Source: Candidatus Gastranaerophilales bacterium (GTDB taxonomy: Bacteria > Cyanobacteriota > Vampirovibrionia > Gastranaerophilales > Gastranaerophilaceae). Taken from it: a stretch of 64,000 nt of DNA. The stretch's first letter is position 1, and the number at the start of each line of letters is the position of its first letter. The translations under genes and the position numbers were made by a program. Location: NCBI GenBank assembly GCA_944322675.1, contig CALUPO010000012.1, forward strand, positions 1 to 64,000, written 5' to 3'. Below, piece after piece: positions 1 to 8,550 of this stretch. Under the pieces are notes generated by a model, which saw only the letters and a list, made by a program, of their open reading frames with translations, did no database searches and had not been told where the DNA came from.

Positions 1-186
1 AAAAAACAATTATTTAGTTAAAGATGTAAAGTAATACGTAAGTGTCAAAATTGGACTTCTTGGTTTGAGTTGTGCTAGGTTTGTATAAAAAAGAAAAAAC
101 AATTATTTAGTTAAAGATGTAAAGTAATACGTAAGTGTCAAAATTGGACTTCTTGGTTTGAGTTGTGCTAAGTTTGTATAAAAGAA
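1..186. repeat. Two tandem copies of a 93-bp unit with promoter-like 3' end
   Basis: Positions 1-93 and 94-186 are nearly identical direct repeats; the visible difference is GCTAGG versus GCTAAG. Each unit contains the 18-mer GTCAAAATTGGACTTCTT (44-61 and 137-154) and ends in TTGTATAAAA. The same 18-mer recurs once more upstream of argG at 13877, again followed by a TATAAA, so the unit looks like a repeated promoter/operator on the plus strand. No gene is seen in 1-226; the copies point rightwards at the 3' end of aroQ. Confidence 0.85.
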
Positions 187-226
187 ACAAAAACACAATA
201 CACTATTTGAGGAAAAAAATAATTAA

Positions 227-667
227 TTACAGATTTTTTAAATGTTTAATTATAGCATAAACGGCTAAAATATAACTATAACACCCAAATCCTGAAATTT
301 GACCAATACAGCAAGTGCTCAAAAATGACTTATGCCTAACTTCTTCACGAGAATATATATTTGAAAGATGAACTTCAACTGTTGGAATTTGAACGGCTTT
401 AATTGCATCTGCTATAGCAAGACTCGTATGAGTATAGGCTCCTGCGTTTATAATAATTCCATCCACTTTGCTTATTGAGTCGTGAAGTTTATTTATTATT
501 TCACCTTCAATATTATTTTGATAAAATTCAAAATTTATGTCTTTATTTTTTGAAAATTCAGTTTTAATTTTATCATTGATATCGTTTAAAGTCATATTTC
601 CATAAATATGAGGTTCACGTGTACCAAGCAAATTTAAATTTGGACCGTTAATTATAAGAATATTCAT
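227..667 (-). CDS. aroQ: 3-dehydroquinate dehydratase, type II
   Basis: This is the third enzyme of the shikimate pathway, dehydrating 3-dehydroquinate to 3-dehydroshikimate in the cytoplasm. The protein is 146 residues, the usual type II size. It opens with NGPNLNLLGTREPHIYG, which carries the family's catalytic Arg and Tyr, and then has the INAGAYTHTSLAI and VEVHLSNIYSREEVRHKS segments with the Glu/His and Arg expected at the active site. The frame is open 19 codons further upstream, but the ATG at 667 is chosen because it is preceded by AAGGAG and begins the conserved MNILIINGPN start. It is transcribed divergently from the leuC-type operon. Confidence is high. Confidence 0.96.
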   Translation of the reverse strand: MNILIINGPNLNLLGTREPHIYGNMTLNDINDKIKTEFSKNKDINFEFYQNNIEGEIINKLHDSISKVDGIIINAGAYTHTSLAIADAIKAVQIPTVEVHLSNIYSREEVRHKSFLSTCCIGQISGFGCYSYILAVYAIIKHLKNL

Positions 668-692
668 TATTAAAGCTTTCTCCTTGAAGATG

Positions 693-721
693 ATTATAAC
701 ATTTTTTAAGAAATGAGTAAA
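693..721 (-). promoter_or_regulatory. Probable promoter of aroQ
   Basis: On the minus strand TTTACT (716-721) and TATAAT (693-698) are separated by 17 nt. They lie 25 to 50 nt upstream of the aroQ start codon, followed by the AAGGAG ribosome-binding site. This is a sequence match to sigma-70-type boxes only. Confidence 0.55.
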
Positions 722-801
722 CATTTGTAATATTATTGAATGGAATTAAAAAATGTGCTATTGTTTTTAAAGGAGAAATAAAAAACGAGGTTTTAAAGAT
801 A

Positions 802-2070
802 ATGGGACAAACAATAGCCGAGAAAATAATCTCAAAGCATGTAGGTTGTGACGTAAAAGCAGGCGAACTTGTGATATCAAAAGTGGACGTGGCTGCAGTT
901 CAGGATGGAACAGGGCCATTGACTTGTCAAGAATTTAAAAAGCTTGGACGGGATAAACTTGCAAATCCAAGCCGTACTATACTATTTATAGACCATGCTG
1001 CACCAAGCCCCAGAAAAGAATTGTCAAATTCACATATGGTTTTAAGAGAGTTTGCAAAAGAATATGGTGCAATATTATCCGATGTTGGTGAAGGTGTTTG
1101 TCATCAAAGACTTGTTGAAAGTTATGTAAATCCTGGTGAAATACTTGTTGGAGCAGATTCACATACTTGCACTTCAGGTGCTTTGGGAGCATTTGCAACA
1201 GGTATGGGGTCAACTGATGTGGCTGTTGCTATGGCTTTGGGTAAAACTTGGTTAAAAGTTCCAAAAACTATAAAAGTTGAAGTAAGCGGTAAATTTGGTT
1301 TTGGTGTGTATCCAAAAGACTTAATTTTGCATTTGATTGGTGAAATTGGAGCTGATGGTGCCACTTATTGTGCTTTAGAATTTTGCGGCGATACTATTGA
1401 CAAAATGGAAATGACAGATAGATTTACCCTTGCTAATATGGCTGTTGAAGCAGGTGCAAAAGCAGGATTATTCAAAACAGATGCAAAAACTTTTGAATAT
1501 TTATCACAACATGGTCGTGGTGATAAATTTATAGTCATTGAACCTGATAGTGATGCACATTATGATAGAATAGTTAAAATAGATGCTTCAAAAATAAAAC
1601 CAACGGTTTCTTGTCCACATACTGTTGATAATACAAAATTAGCAAGTGAATTAGGAGATGTAAAAGTTGACCAGATATTTTTAGGCAGCTGTACAAATGG
1701 TCGTATTGAAGATTTGAGAATTGCCGCTAAAATACTTAATGGACGCAAAGTCAAAGAAGGCGTTCGGTTGCTTGTATCTCCGGCTTCAAGAGATGTCTTT
1801 CTTCAAGCGTTAAGTGAGGGTTTAATTGAAATATTTGTAAAAGCAGGGGCTTCAATTGTGACATCAGGTTGCGGATGTTGTGTTGGTGTGCATGCAGGAA
1901 TTTTAGGCGATGGCGAAGTTTGTTTATCAACTCAAAATAGGAACTTTCAAGGACGTTTAGGAAATACAAATGGTTTTATTTACCTTTGTTCTCCTGCAGT
2001 TGCAGCTTATAGTGCTATATTTGGTCATATTGTATGTCCAAGTGAAATGTTTAATAAAGCTATCGGTTAA
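802..2070 (+). CDS. leuC: Aconitase/3-isopropylmalate dehydratase family, large subunit
   Basis: This is the large subunit of a two-subunit [4Fe-4S] hydro-lyase of the LeuC/HacA group, 422 residues from the chosen start. Visible family features are VGADSHTCTSGALGAFATG, cluster ligands in FLGSCTNGR and GCGCC, and STQNRNFQGRLG near the end. The frame extends upstream to 736, but the conserved protein begins at MGQTIAEKI (802), preceded by a GAGG about 11 nt upstream. It is followed by a matching small subunit and an isocitrate-type dehydrogenase, so the substrate may be citrate/isocitrate rather than isopropylmalate. The fold is certain; the leucine assignment is not, and homoaconitase is a third possibility. 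Confidence 0.88.
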   Translation: MGQTIAEKIISKHVGCDVKAGELVISKVDVAAVQDGTGPLTCQEFKKLGRDKLANPSRTILFIDHAAPSPRKELSNSHMVLREFAKEYGAILSDVGEGVCHQRLVESYVNPGEILVGADSHTCTSGALGAFATGMGSTDVAVAMALGKTWLKVPKTIKVEVSGKFGFGVYPKDLILHLIGEIGADGATYCALEFCGDTIDKMEMTDRFTLANMAVEAGAKAGLFKTDAKTFEYLSQHGRGDKFIVIEPDSDAHYDRIVKIDASKIKPTVSCPHTVDNTKLASELGDVKVDQIFLGSCTNGRIEDLRIAAKILNGRKVKEGVRLLVSPASRDVFLQALSEGLIEIFVKAGASIVTSGCGCCVGVHAGILGDGEVCLSTQNRNFQGRLGNTNGFIYLCSPAVAAYSAIFGHIVCPSEMFNKAIG

Positions 2071-2099
2071 AAAGTTAAAAGCGAGGTTAAGGAAAAAAT

Positions 2100-2600
2100 A
2101 TGATTCTTGAAGGAAAAGCTTGGAAATTTGGAGATAATATATCAACTGACCATATTGCACCCGGTCGTTTATTTCACTTGAGGTCAAATTTAGAAGAATT
2201 TTCAAAACATGTGCTTGAAGATGCTGACCCAAATTTTGCAAGTCAAATGGAAAAGGGTGACTTTGTTGTCGGAGGGAACAATTTTGGGCTTGGGTCAAGT
2301 CGTGAGCATGCTCCTCAAATTATTAAAATAGCAGGTGTTGGTGCTGTTTTGGCTAAGTCTTTTGCTAGGATTTTTTATCGTAATTCAATAAACATTGGAC
2401 TTTTATTGATTGAATGTGATACTGATAGAATTGATGCTAATGATAAACTTGAAATTGATATTCAAAATGGTGTCGTAAAAAACATCACTAAAAACGAAGA
2501 AATAAAAATACAGCCGCTTCCACCTGTTATGATAAAACTTTTAAACGAAGGTGGATTAATTGAACATATTAAAAAACACGGGGATTTTGAATTAGTATGA
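2100..2600 (+). CDS. leuD: Aconitase/3-isopropylmalate dehydratase family, small subunit
   Basis: This 166-residue swivel-domain subunit partners the protein encoded just upstream and completes the substrate pocket of the iron-sulfur hydro-lyase. It begins WKFGDNISTDHIAPGR and carries GGNNFGLGSSREHAPQIIK, the loop that binds substrate in LeuD proteins. The length fits the short LeuD2-type subunits found with HacA-like large subunits. It starts 29 nt after the large subunit, with AGGTTAAGGAAAA as the likely ribosome-binding region, and its stop overlaps the start of the dehydrogenase gene by 4 nt, suggesting translational coupling. As for the large subunit, isopropylmalate specificity is not proven. 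Confidence 0.88.
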   Translation: MILEGKAWKFGDNISTDHIAPGRLFHLRSNLEEFSKHVLEDADPNFASQMEKGDFVVGGNNFGLGSSREHAPQIIKIAGVGAVLAKSFARIFYRNSINIGLLLIECDTDRIDANDKLEIDIQNGVVKNITKNEEIKIQPLPPVMIKLLNEGGLIEHIKKHGDFELV

Positions 2601-3598
2601 AAACGGTTACATTGATTAAAGGTGATGGTATTGGGCCTGAGATTGCTGATGCTTGTTTAAAAGTGTTTGAAAAAGCAAATGTAAATATAAATTGGGATAT
2701 ACAACTTGCAGGCTTGAAGGCTGTTGAGGAATATGGCACTCCTTTGCCCAATGAAGTTATTGAAAGTATAAAGAAAAACAAAATAGCACTTAAAGCACCT
2801 TGCACAACACCAATTGGCAAAGGGTTTAGAAGTGTAAATGTAGCTTTGAGAAAAGAACTTGATTTGTATGCTTCAGTTCGTGAGGCTAAAAATTTAAATA
2901 ACATAAAAACACGATACGAAAATGTCGACATTACTGTTATACGTGAAAATACTGAAGATTTATATGCAGGAATTGAAAGAAAAATTGATGATGACACTTG
3001 TGAGTCAATAAAAATTATTACACGTGCGGCTTCAATGCGAATTGGAAAGTATGCTTTTGACTATGCCATAAAAAATAGTCGAAAAAAAGTTACAGCCATT
3101 ACAAAGGCTAATATTTGTAAACTGACTGATGGATTGTTTTTGGAATGTGTAAGAAATGTTGCAAAAGAATATGAAGGCAAAATTGAATATAATGAAATTC
3201 TTATTGATAATGCTTGTATGCAGCTTGTTATAAATCCAAATCAGTTTGATGTGATGGTGTTACCAAATTTATATGGTGATATTGTTTCTGATTTAACGTC
3301 AGGTCTTGTTGGCGGGCTTGGTGTGGCTCCTGGAGCCAATATAGGGAAAGATTATGCTGTTTTTGAAGCTGTTCATGGTAGTGCTCCTGATATTGCAGGA
3401 AAAAATATAGCCAATCCAACAGCACTTTTAAGAAGTGGAATTTTGATGCTTGAATATATGGGTGAAAACAATGCAGCCAATAATATTAAAAACGCTTTAT
3501 ACAAAGTTTTTGATGAAGGAAACGTTTTAACTCGTGATTTAGGCGGTAATGCAACAACAAACGAGTTTGTTGAAGCTATTATTACAAATTTAAAGTAG
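2597..3598 (+). CDS. Isocitrate/isopropylmalate dehydrogenase family, probably NAD-dependent isocitrate dehydrogenase
   Basis: This 333-residue beta-decarboxylating dehydrogenase completes the operon. Family motifs include GDGIGPEI, IRENTEDLYAGIE, and LPNLYGDIVSDLTSGL. The substrate loop reads GFRSVNVALRKELDLY, matching the Ser and Asn of isocitrate dehydrogenases rather than the hydrophobic loop of LeuB. The cofactor segment HGSAPDIAGKNIANPTA has the Asp-Ile pair typical of NAD-dependent enzymes, where NADP enzymes have Lys-Tyr. I therefore infer oxidation of isocitrate to 2-oxoglutarate with NAD; homoisocitrate or isopropylmalate are less likely alternatives. ATGA overlaps the leuD stop codon. 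No terminator is obvious downstream. Confidence 0.85.
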   Translation: MKTVTLIKGDGIGPEIADACLKVFEKANVNINWDIQLAGLKAVEEYGTPLPNEVIESIKKNKIALKAPCTTPIGKGFRSVNVALRKELDLYASVREAKNLNNIKTRYENVDITVIRENTEDLYAGIERKIDDDTCESIKIITRAASMRIGKYAFDYAIKNSRKKVTAITKANICKLTDGLFLECVRNVAKEYEGKIEYNEILIDNACMQLVINPNQFDVMVLPNLYGDIVSDLTSGLVGGLGVAPGANIGKDYAVFEAVHGSAPDIAGKNIANPTALLRSGILMLEYMGENNAANNIKNALYKVFDEGNVLTRDLGGNATTNEFVEAIITNLK

Positions 3599-3683
3599 TT
3601 TATATTTTAGCGAAAAAATTTGTGTTAATATGTTAATTATTTATATTTCACTTTATACTTAAAAGTTAGGTCTTTGGGCTCGT

Positions 3684-4202
3684 TTAAAAATCAGCAGGGT
3701 TTGCACTTTTTTTATACCTCTTCCAAGTTGCAATATTTGAGATTGTCGTAGCGGTAAGTGCAATACCTGAGAGGCAGGCGGCAATTATGCCGCCTTTGCG
3801 GTCAAATTTTTTCTTCCCAAATGCATTATCCAATCCTCCAATCAAAGACATTAATGCTAGAGCTGATTGACCTATTTGTTTATATATTAAATAATTCTTT
3901 GCTTTTTTATCATTTGTATTACCAAAAATATCATCTATAGTTTCAGACGAACGCAAAGAGCCAATTAGGATAATTATTGCAGTACAAAAACAAAGTAATA
4001 TTTTATTTGATTTTTTATATTCTTCAATAAACTTTTTTTCTCCATCCATTGCAAGAGAAGTGGCACTAATCAAAGATGTAATATATATTGGTGCACATAT
4101 AGGTTCCAATGGTGTTTTAAGTGAAAAATCATTTTTCTTATTTTGAGATTTGTCTAAAACGATATTCTTATTTTGTCTAAAACTTATTTGAGATATTGTC
4201 AT
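3684..4202 (-). CDS. Unknown membrane protein, second gene of left cassette
   Basis: No known family is recognised. The 172-residue protein has hydrophobic segments near residues 35-52, 68-82, 110-122 and 135-153, so it is probably an inner-membrane protein. It begins MTISQISFRQ, with an ISF motif like other small proteins here. Its C-terminal 35 residues, including AACLSGIALTATTISNIATW, are almost identical to a frameshifted remnant at 9882-9983 in the opposite orientation, while the remaining sequence is unlike the gene at 9346. It starts 17 nt after the 4220-4774 gene and is probably co-transcribed with it. Function is unknown. Confidence 0.7.
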   Translation of the reverse strand: MTISQISFRQNKNIVLDKSQNKKNDFSLKTPLEPICAPIYITSLISATSLAMDGEKKFIEEYKKSNKILLCFCTAIIILIGSLRSSETIDDIFGNTNDKKAKNYLIYKQIGQSALALMSLIGGLDNAFGKKKFDRKGGIIAACLSGIALTATTISNIATWKRYKKSANPADF

Positions 4203-4219
4203 TTTGTTTGCCTTAAAAA

Positions 4220-4774
4220 TTAATAGTTTTTACTTAGATACTTACAAGCATCAATAACAGCTTCACCAATTTTCTTAGCTGAACGGGTATTTAATCCTGC
4301 TTTAATAAAAGGTGCTATTTGTACAACTGTTTGTGAAAGTTCTCCTAATACCGAAGTAAACGACTCTTCTATCGCTTTCTTTTCAATATATTTAGATAAG
4401 CCTCGTGATGCTTCAATTGTACCGTTAGTTATAAAATTATTTATTTGGTCTATATCTTCCAAACCCAAAGTTCTTGTTATTATATATCTATCTTCGGGTT
4501 TTAGTTCATATATATCAGCAATTTCTTCAACCATAAGTTTACGTTGTTTTGGAGCTAAAGATAAATCAGCCAAAGAAGCAAATGGAACTAAAGAAAATGC
4601 TCCTCCTGTAGTTGCAGATGCAACAGTATAAGTATTAACAACAATTCTTGCTTCTTGTTCTTTTGGTGAAATTATCTTGCCTTTATCTTCTTTAATATAT
4701 TCTTCAAGTACCTCTAAATTATAACCAATATTATGCCCTAAAATTTTACTAGCTCGTCTAATAATATATCCCAA
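4220..4774 (-). CDS. Unknown protein, first gene of left cassette (probably frameshifted at 5' end)
   Basis: The 184-residue open frame has no family I recognise. It contains a hydrophobic stretch around ATTGGAFSLVPFASLADLSL and a long helical C-terminal part. In-frame translation can only begin at a TTG (4774) just after an in-frame stop, with GGAGG three bases away. The neighbouring frame encodes a natural leader ending KVSFGGSW exactly at this point (4738-4854). Inserting one G in the TTGGGA run would fuse leader and body. I infer either a real frameshift, an assembly error at a homopolymer, or a genuinely short TTG-started gene. It is followed closely by the 3684-4202 membrane protein. 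Confidence 0.6.
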   Translation of the reverse strand: MGYIIRRASKILGHNIGYNLEVLEEYIKEDKGKIISPKEQEARIVVNTYTVASATTGGAFSLVPFASLADLSLAPKQRKLMVEEIADIYELKPEDRYIITRTLGLEDIDQINNFITNGTIEASRGLSKYIEKKAIEESFTSVLGELSQTVVQIAPFIKAGLNTRSAKKIGEAVIDACKYLSKNY

Positions 4775-4854
4775 GATCCTCCAAAACTAACTTTATCTTT
4801 TTGTGAAGCATGTTGATTATTCATCTTCATGCCAAAGCTTGTCTTTTGTTTCAT
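4738..4854 (-). pseudogene. Out-of-frame leader of the left-cassette gene (SFGMKMN / VSFGG)
   Basis: From ATG 4854 a 38-codon frame reads MKQKTSFGMKMNNQHASQKD followed by KVSFGGSWD and then runs to a stop. SFGMKMN-Q is repeated in the protein starting at 8531 (SFGMKMNKQ), also followed by an SFGG motif, and the DNA around it is similar. This leader therefore belongs to the same gene type and has been separated from the 4220-4774 body by a one-base shift. Between 4855 and 4961 there is a further short ATG frame (MRINGINLGL) but no gene I can support. Confidence 0.55.
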
Positions 4855-4961
4855 GCCTATTTTATTTTTAGAAACTACATTTGTTTGTTAGCCCTAAATT
4901 AATACCATTGATTCTCATGCTCTTTTTCCTCCTATTTTAATTAAAACATGACCATTTACAC

Positions 4962-5017
4962 TTATATAAAAAACATAAAAAAATAATTTGCTAGTTGAAT
5001 ATAAAATGTTTACAAAA
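4962..5017. repeat. Left arm of 56-bp inverted repeat
   Basis: Its reverse complement matches 8385-8440 at 55 of 56 positions (one T/C difference). The two arms flank the SNF2 helicase gene and each lies about 90-110 bp upstream of a divergently oriented cassette, so they may be shared promoter regions of duplicated cassettes or recombination sites. Confidence 0.9.
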
Positions 5018-5030
5018 ATTCACAATTATT

Positions 5031-8000
5031 TTAATCAAGTGAGAAAATATCTTGCAAGTCTTGATAAGTAAGAGATTTGCCAATATTTCTATCAATTGAA
5101 ATAACGGAATCAACAAGGTTGCGTTTTGTTTGCTTAAGTTTTTGAATTTTTTCCTCAACAGTACCTTTTGTAATAAGGCGATATACAAATACCTTTTTAG
5201 TTTGTCCTATTCGATAAGCACGGTCAGTTGCTTGATCTTCAACAGCAGGGTTCCACCATGGATCATAATGGATAACATAATCAGCACCTGTCAAGTTTAA
5301 ACCTGTTCCTCCTGCTTTTAAAGAAACTAAGAAAATCGGAATATCGTCATTATTATTAAATCTTTCAACAGCAGCTTGACGATCTTTTGTGTTACCTGTT
5401 AAATATTCAAATTTTATACCTTTAGATATAAGCCATTCTTTAATAATGTCAAGCATATCAACAAATTGACTAAATAAAAGCACACGATGCTTTTCTTGAA
5501 TTATTTCATAAAGCATTTCTTTTAATTGTTCAAATTTACCTGATTCATTAATGCCTTTTTTATTTTCTTTGTCATAAAGTCTTGGGTGACAACATATCTG
5601 TCTTAAACGCAGCAAAGCTGAAAATATTGACATACGGCTCTTTTCCAATCCATTTTGTTCAATGGATTTAAATAGTTCTTCTTTTGTTGAATCCATAACT
5701 TCTAAATAGAAGTCTTTCTGTTCAGGTGTAAGCTCGCAATATGCAACGTTTTCAACTTTATCAGGCAAATCCTCTGCTACATCACGTTTCATACGACGAA
5801 GAATAAAAGGAAATATTTGTGATTTTAAACGTTTTTCAACGACTTTATCTTCTTTTTCAACAATAGGATTTACATATCTATGATTAAATTCAGATTTATC
5901 AAAAAGAAATCCGGGCATTAAAAAGTCAAATAAGCTCCACAATTCTTCCAATTTATTTTCAATAGGTGTACCGGATAGTGCCAATTTATGTGAGCAATTT
6001 AACATCTTAACCGATTTTGATGTTATAGATTCTGGATTTTTTATATTTTGTGACTCATCAAGTATTACGTATCTGAATTTATAATCTTTTAAATTTTCAA
6101 TATCCCGCCGAAGCAATGCATAACTTGTAATTATAATATCATAATCATTAATTTTTTCAAAATTAGTTTTCCTATCAGTTCCTGAAAGTTTTAAAACAGA
6201 TAAATCAGGTGTAAATTTTTGAATCTCATTTTCCCAGTTAAAAACAACCGAAGTTGGACAAACAACAAGATTTGGCTGCTTTTTATGCTTATCTTTTGCT
6301 TTTTGAAGCAAAGTCAAGGCTTGAACAGTTTTACCTAACCCCATATCATCTGCAAGAATACCATTTAAACCATATTCATATAAAAACCATAACCAGCTAA
6401 ACCCTTTTTTCTGATAATCTCTTAAATTTGCATTAAGCTTCTTAGGCACACGAACATTAGCTGAAACTGAAAATGTTGAAATTTGCTTCCAAAATTTTTC
6501 AAATTTTTCGCTCATTTCAAGTACAATTTCAAGATTTTTCATTTCAGATAGAATACCGGCACGATATGTTTTTACAATATATTTATCTTTATCATTTTTA
6601 TAAACATCAAAGGTGTTAAAAGTCCTTAAAAGAGACCACAAATTTGAAGAAGGGACTTCAACAAAACCAAGGTTTTTAAACCTTACATATTTATTGTTTT
6701 CACTCATTAAATCATGAACTTCATCCAATGACATTACTTCATTACCAACACGACCGGATAATTCAACTTCAAAACTATCTGATATTTCATTTGAAAAGTC
6801 TATTTTTGCAACTATTTCAAGTTTTTGTTTTGCTATATTAAAAAACTGCATATCGTCTTTTTCAACAAATTCCCACCCTTCGGGAGCATGTTTCATATAG
6901 TAATTATAAAAATCAATAGCACTTTCCTTATCCATACCAAGATTATTAGTTTGCATAGGTGCAAATTTGCATGCAAGTAACATTCTATAAGAATCATCTT
7001 CATGCTTAATATTACGTTTAACCCAGTAAAGCAAGTCTTCTTTTGGCTTCTTTATTGTAACATAAGGAGTTTGATTTGTATGTTTAGAATAAGGCACAAT
7101 TACACCATCATAATCAAACTCAAGAGAAGCCTTTAATGAACCGTCATAATCAAGCCCTAGTGTCACTATATTTTTGGGTACTTTATCTTCTAGTGTCAAT
7201 TTTTTTATCATTTCTGATAAATTAACAGGCATAATTTCTTTTATTTTAGGTAATTCTTCATATAAAAATTGTGCACCATCAGCATCTTTTATATCAGTAA
7301 AACTTGATTTAATAAGCTTTTGCGGTATTGAATTTATTGTAATATTTATTGGAAATATAATATTTTTATACCGACCCCACTTTAACTGACGAGAAAAGTA
7401 CCTTACCTCTTCAAACGGCAAAACATCATCCTTATCAGTTCTTTGCCAGTTTAATGAGAGAAGAACATTTCCTACCATTGAAAAATTTACATCAAGTATT
7501 AAGTTCCAAACCTCATGTTTAAATTTTATTATATCTTTTGTACGACCATCTAAAACCTCCTCCGCTTTTGATAAAAGTTGAAAAAACGGTTCAAACTTGT
7601 TTATTTGAATATCATACCAACCTGCACGTTTATCAAGTCTAGAAAATTTAAGAAGATTTTGAAAAATCATTACTTCAATAGTTTGCTGGTTTGTTAATTT
7701 AAAATTTGGATTTTCTTTTTGACAATTTATAATTTCTTTTAAAACGCTTTCCAAATCACGTATAACTTTGCCTGTATTTCGCGAAATTACAAGAATAGAA
7801 AAGAAACTTTGCCTCCTTTGAGGATTAAAATGAAAAATGTAATCACCCATTGGATCTTCAATTGGGGGTGTATATTCATCACTATAATCCGGTTCATATT
7901 TATATTGTTGAATTGCATATTTGTCATAAACTTTTTCATCAATAGCCTTTAAAGCAAGTGCAATTGAATGTTTACACCATGATTCTTTCAAAGGACAATT

Positions 8001-8216
8001 ACACTGAGGTATAATTCTATCCTTTTTGAAACTTAAACTTGTTTCGTAAAAATCTTTAAAATTCCCTTTTATTTTAGCTTTATATACATTATTTTGCTGA
8101 ACAACATCATAAATGTAACCAACACCATTAGACTTATAAGCTTCATATCCACGACGAAAACTTCCAGGTGTTGAATTATCTTTAACGTACTTATAATTAA
8201 AATTGCAAATTTCCAT
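5031..8216 (-). CDS. SWIM-domain SNF2-family DNA-dependent ATPase/helicase
   Basis: This 1061-residue protein is a Swi2/Snf2-type translocase acting on DNA or nucleoprotein. A SWIM zinc-binding motif (CNCPLKESWCKH, about residues 73-84) is followed by a long family-specific middle region. The ATPase core lies at about residues 600-1045. Visible motifs are DDMGLGKTVQALTLL (Walker A), LDESQNIKNP (motif II in DESQ form), LSGTPIENKLEELWSLFDF, LLFSQFVDML, and GGTGLNLTGADYVIHYDPWW with ATDRAYRIGQ (motifs V-VI). The architecture is typical of bacterial SNF2 proteins whose role is not firmly established. It is monocistronic and sits between two inverted copies of an accessory cassette. Its stop is 14 nt from the left inverted repeat. 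Start is the ATG of MEICNFNYKY. Confidence 0.95.
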   Translation of the reverse strand: MEICNFNYKYVKDNSTPGSFRRGYEAYKSNGVGYIYDVVQQNNVYKAKIKGNFKDFYETSLSFKKDRIIPQCNCPLKESWCKHSIALALKAIDEKVYDKYAIQQYKYEPDYSDEYTPPIEDPMGDYIFHFNPQRRQSFFSILVISRNTGKVIRDLESVLKEIINCQKENPNFKLTNQQTIEVMIFQNLLKFSRLDKRAGWYDIQINKFEPFFQLLSKAEEVLDGRTKDIIKFKHEVWNLILDVNFSMVGNVLLSLNWQRTDKDDVLPFEEVRYFSRQLKWGRYKNIIFPINITINSIPQKLIKSSFTDIKDADGAQFLYEELPKIKEIMPVNLSEMIKKLTLEDKVPKNIVTLGLDYDGSLKASLEFDYDGVIVPYSKHTNQTPYVTIKKPKEDLLYWVKRNIKHEDDSYRMLLACKFAPMQTNNLGMDKESAIDFYNYYMKHAPEGWEFVEKDDMQFFNIAKQKLEIVAKIDFSNEISDSFEVELSGRVGNEVMSLDEVHDLMSENNKYVRFKNLGFVEVPSSNLWSLLRTFNTFDVYKNDKDKYIVKTYRAGILSEMKNLEIVLEMSEKFEKFWKQISTFSVSANVRVPKKLNANLRDYQKKGFSWLWFLYEYGLNGILADDMGLGKTVQALTLLQKAKDKHKKQPNLVVCPTSVVFNWENEIQKFTPDLSVLKLSGTDRKTNFEKINDYDIIITSYALLRRDIENLKDYKFRYVILDESQNIKNPESITSKSVKMLNCSHKLALSGTPIENKLEELWSLFDFLMPGFLFDKSEFNHRYVNPIVEKEDKVVEKRLKSQIFPFILRRMKRDVAEDLPDKVENVAYCELTPEQKDFYLEVMDSTKEELFKSIEQNGLEKSRMSIFSALLRLRQICCHPRLYDKENKKGINESGKFEQLKEMLYEIIQEKHRVLLFSQFVDMLDIIKEWLISKGIKFEYLTGNTKDRQAAVERFNNNDDIPIFLVSLKAGGTGLNLTGADYVIHYDPWWNPAVEDQATDRAYRIGQTKKVFVYRLITKGTVEEKIQKLKQTKRNLVDSVISIDRNIGKSLTYQDLQDIFSLD

Positions 8217-8530
8217 ATTTTATTTTTTATATTTATTTTTTTATTAATATGCCCTTGTGAGACTTAAAAAGCTTATTTTATATTTTCGCTTAAGCTTGTC
8301 TCAAATTTAATTTTTTAAAACTCGATACATCATGTTTCTACAATTTTAATTATACATAAAAAGAAAAAAATAGCAAATATTAACTTTTGTAAACATTTTA
8401 TATTCAACTAGCAAATTATTTTTTTACGTTTTTTATATAATTAAAAATTAAACTAAAGATTATTAAAAAAAGAGAGGATAAATAAAATAAAAAATAAACA
8501 ATTTAAGTTATGGGGTACAAATGAGTACAA
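8217..8530. other. AT-rich intergenic region between helicase and right cassette
   Basis: This 314-bp stretch holds the helicase upstream region, the right arm of the inverted repeat (8385-8440) and the beginning of a 10-bp tandem repeat. AAAAAGAGAGGATAAA near 8468-8483 resembles a ribosome-binding site but no long frame starts after it. I see no RNA gene. Confidence 0.6.
8385..8440. repeat. Right arm of 56-bp inverted repeat
   Basis: It begins TTTTGTAAACATTTTATATT and is the inverted partner of 4962-5017 with a single mismatch. It is 90 bp upstream of the 8531 start codon. Confidence 0.9.
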
Positions 8531-8550
8531 ATGGGTACAAATGGGTACAA
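8510..8550 (+). repeat. Four tandem ATG-containing 10-bp repeats at a start codon
   Basis: Units of ATGGGTACAA or close variants occur at 8510 (11 bp, extra G), 8521, 8531 and 8541. Each supplies an ATG, but only the ATG at 8531 opens the long frame; those at 8510, 8521 and 8541 soon meet stops. Since 10 is not a multiple of three, gain or loss of a unit would change which ATG is in frame. Confidence 0.85.

Noticed and set aside
736-801. Upstream extension of the leuC-type gene
   Set aside because: The 22 extra codons are not family-like, and the conserved MGQTIAEKI start follows a GAGG.
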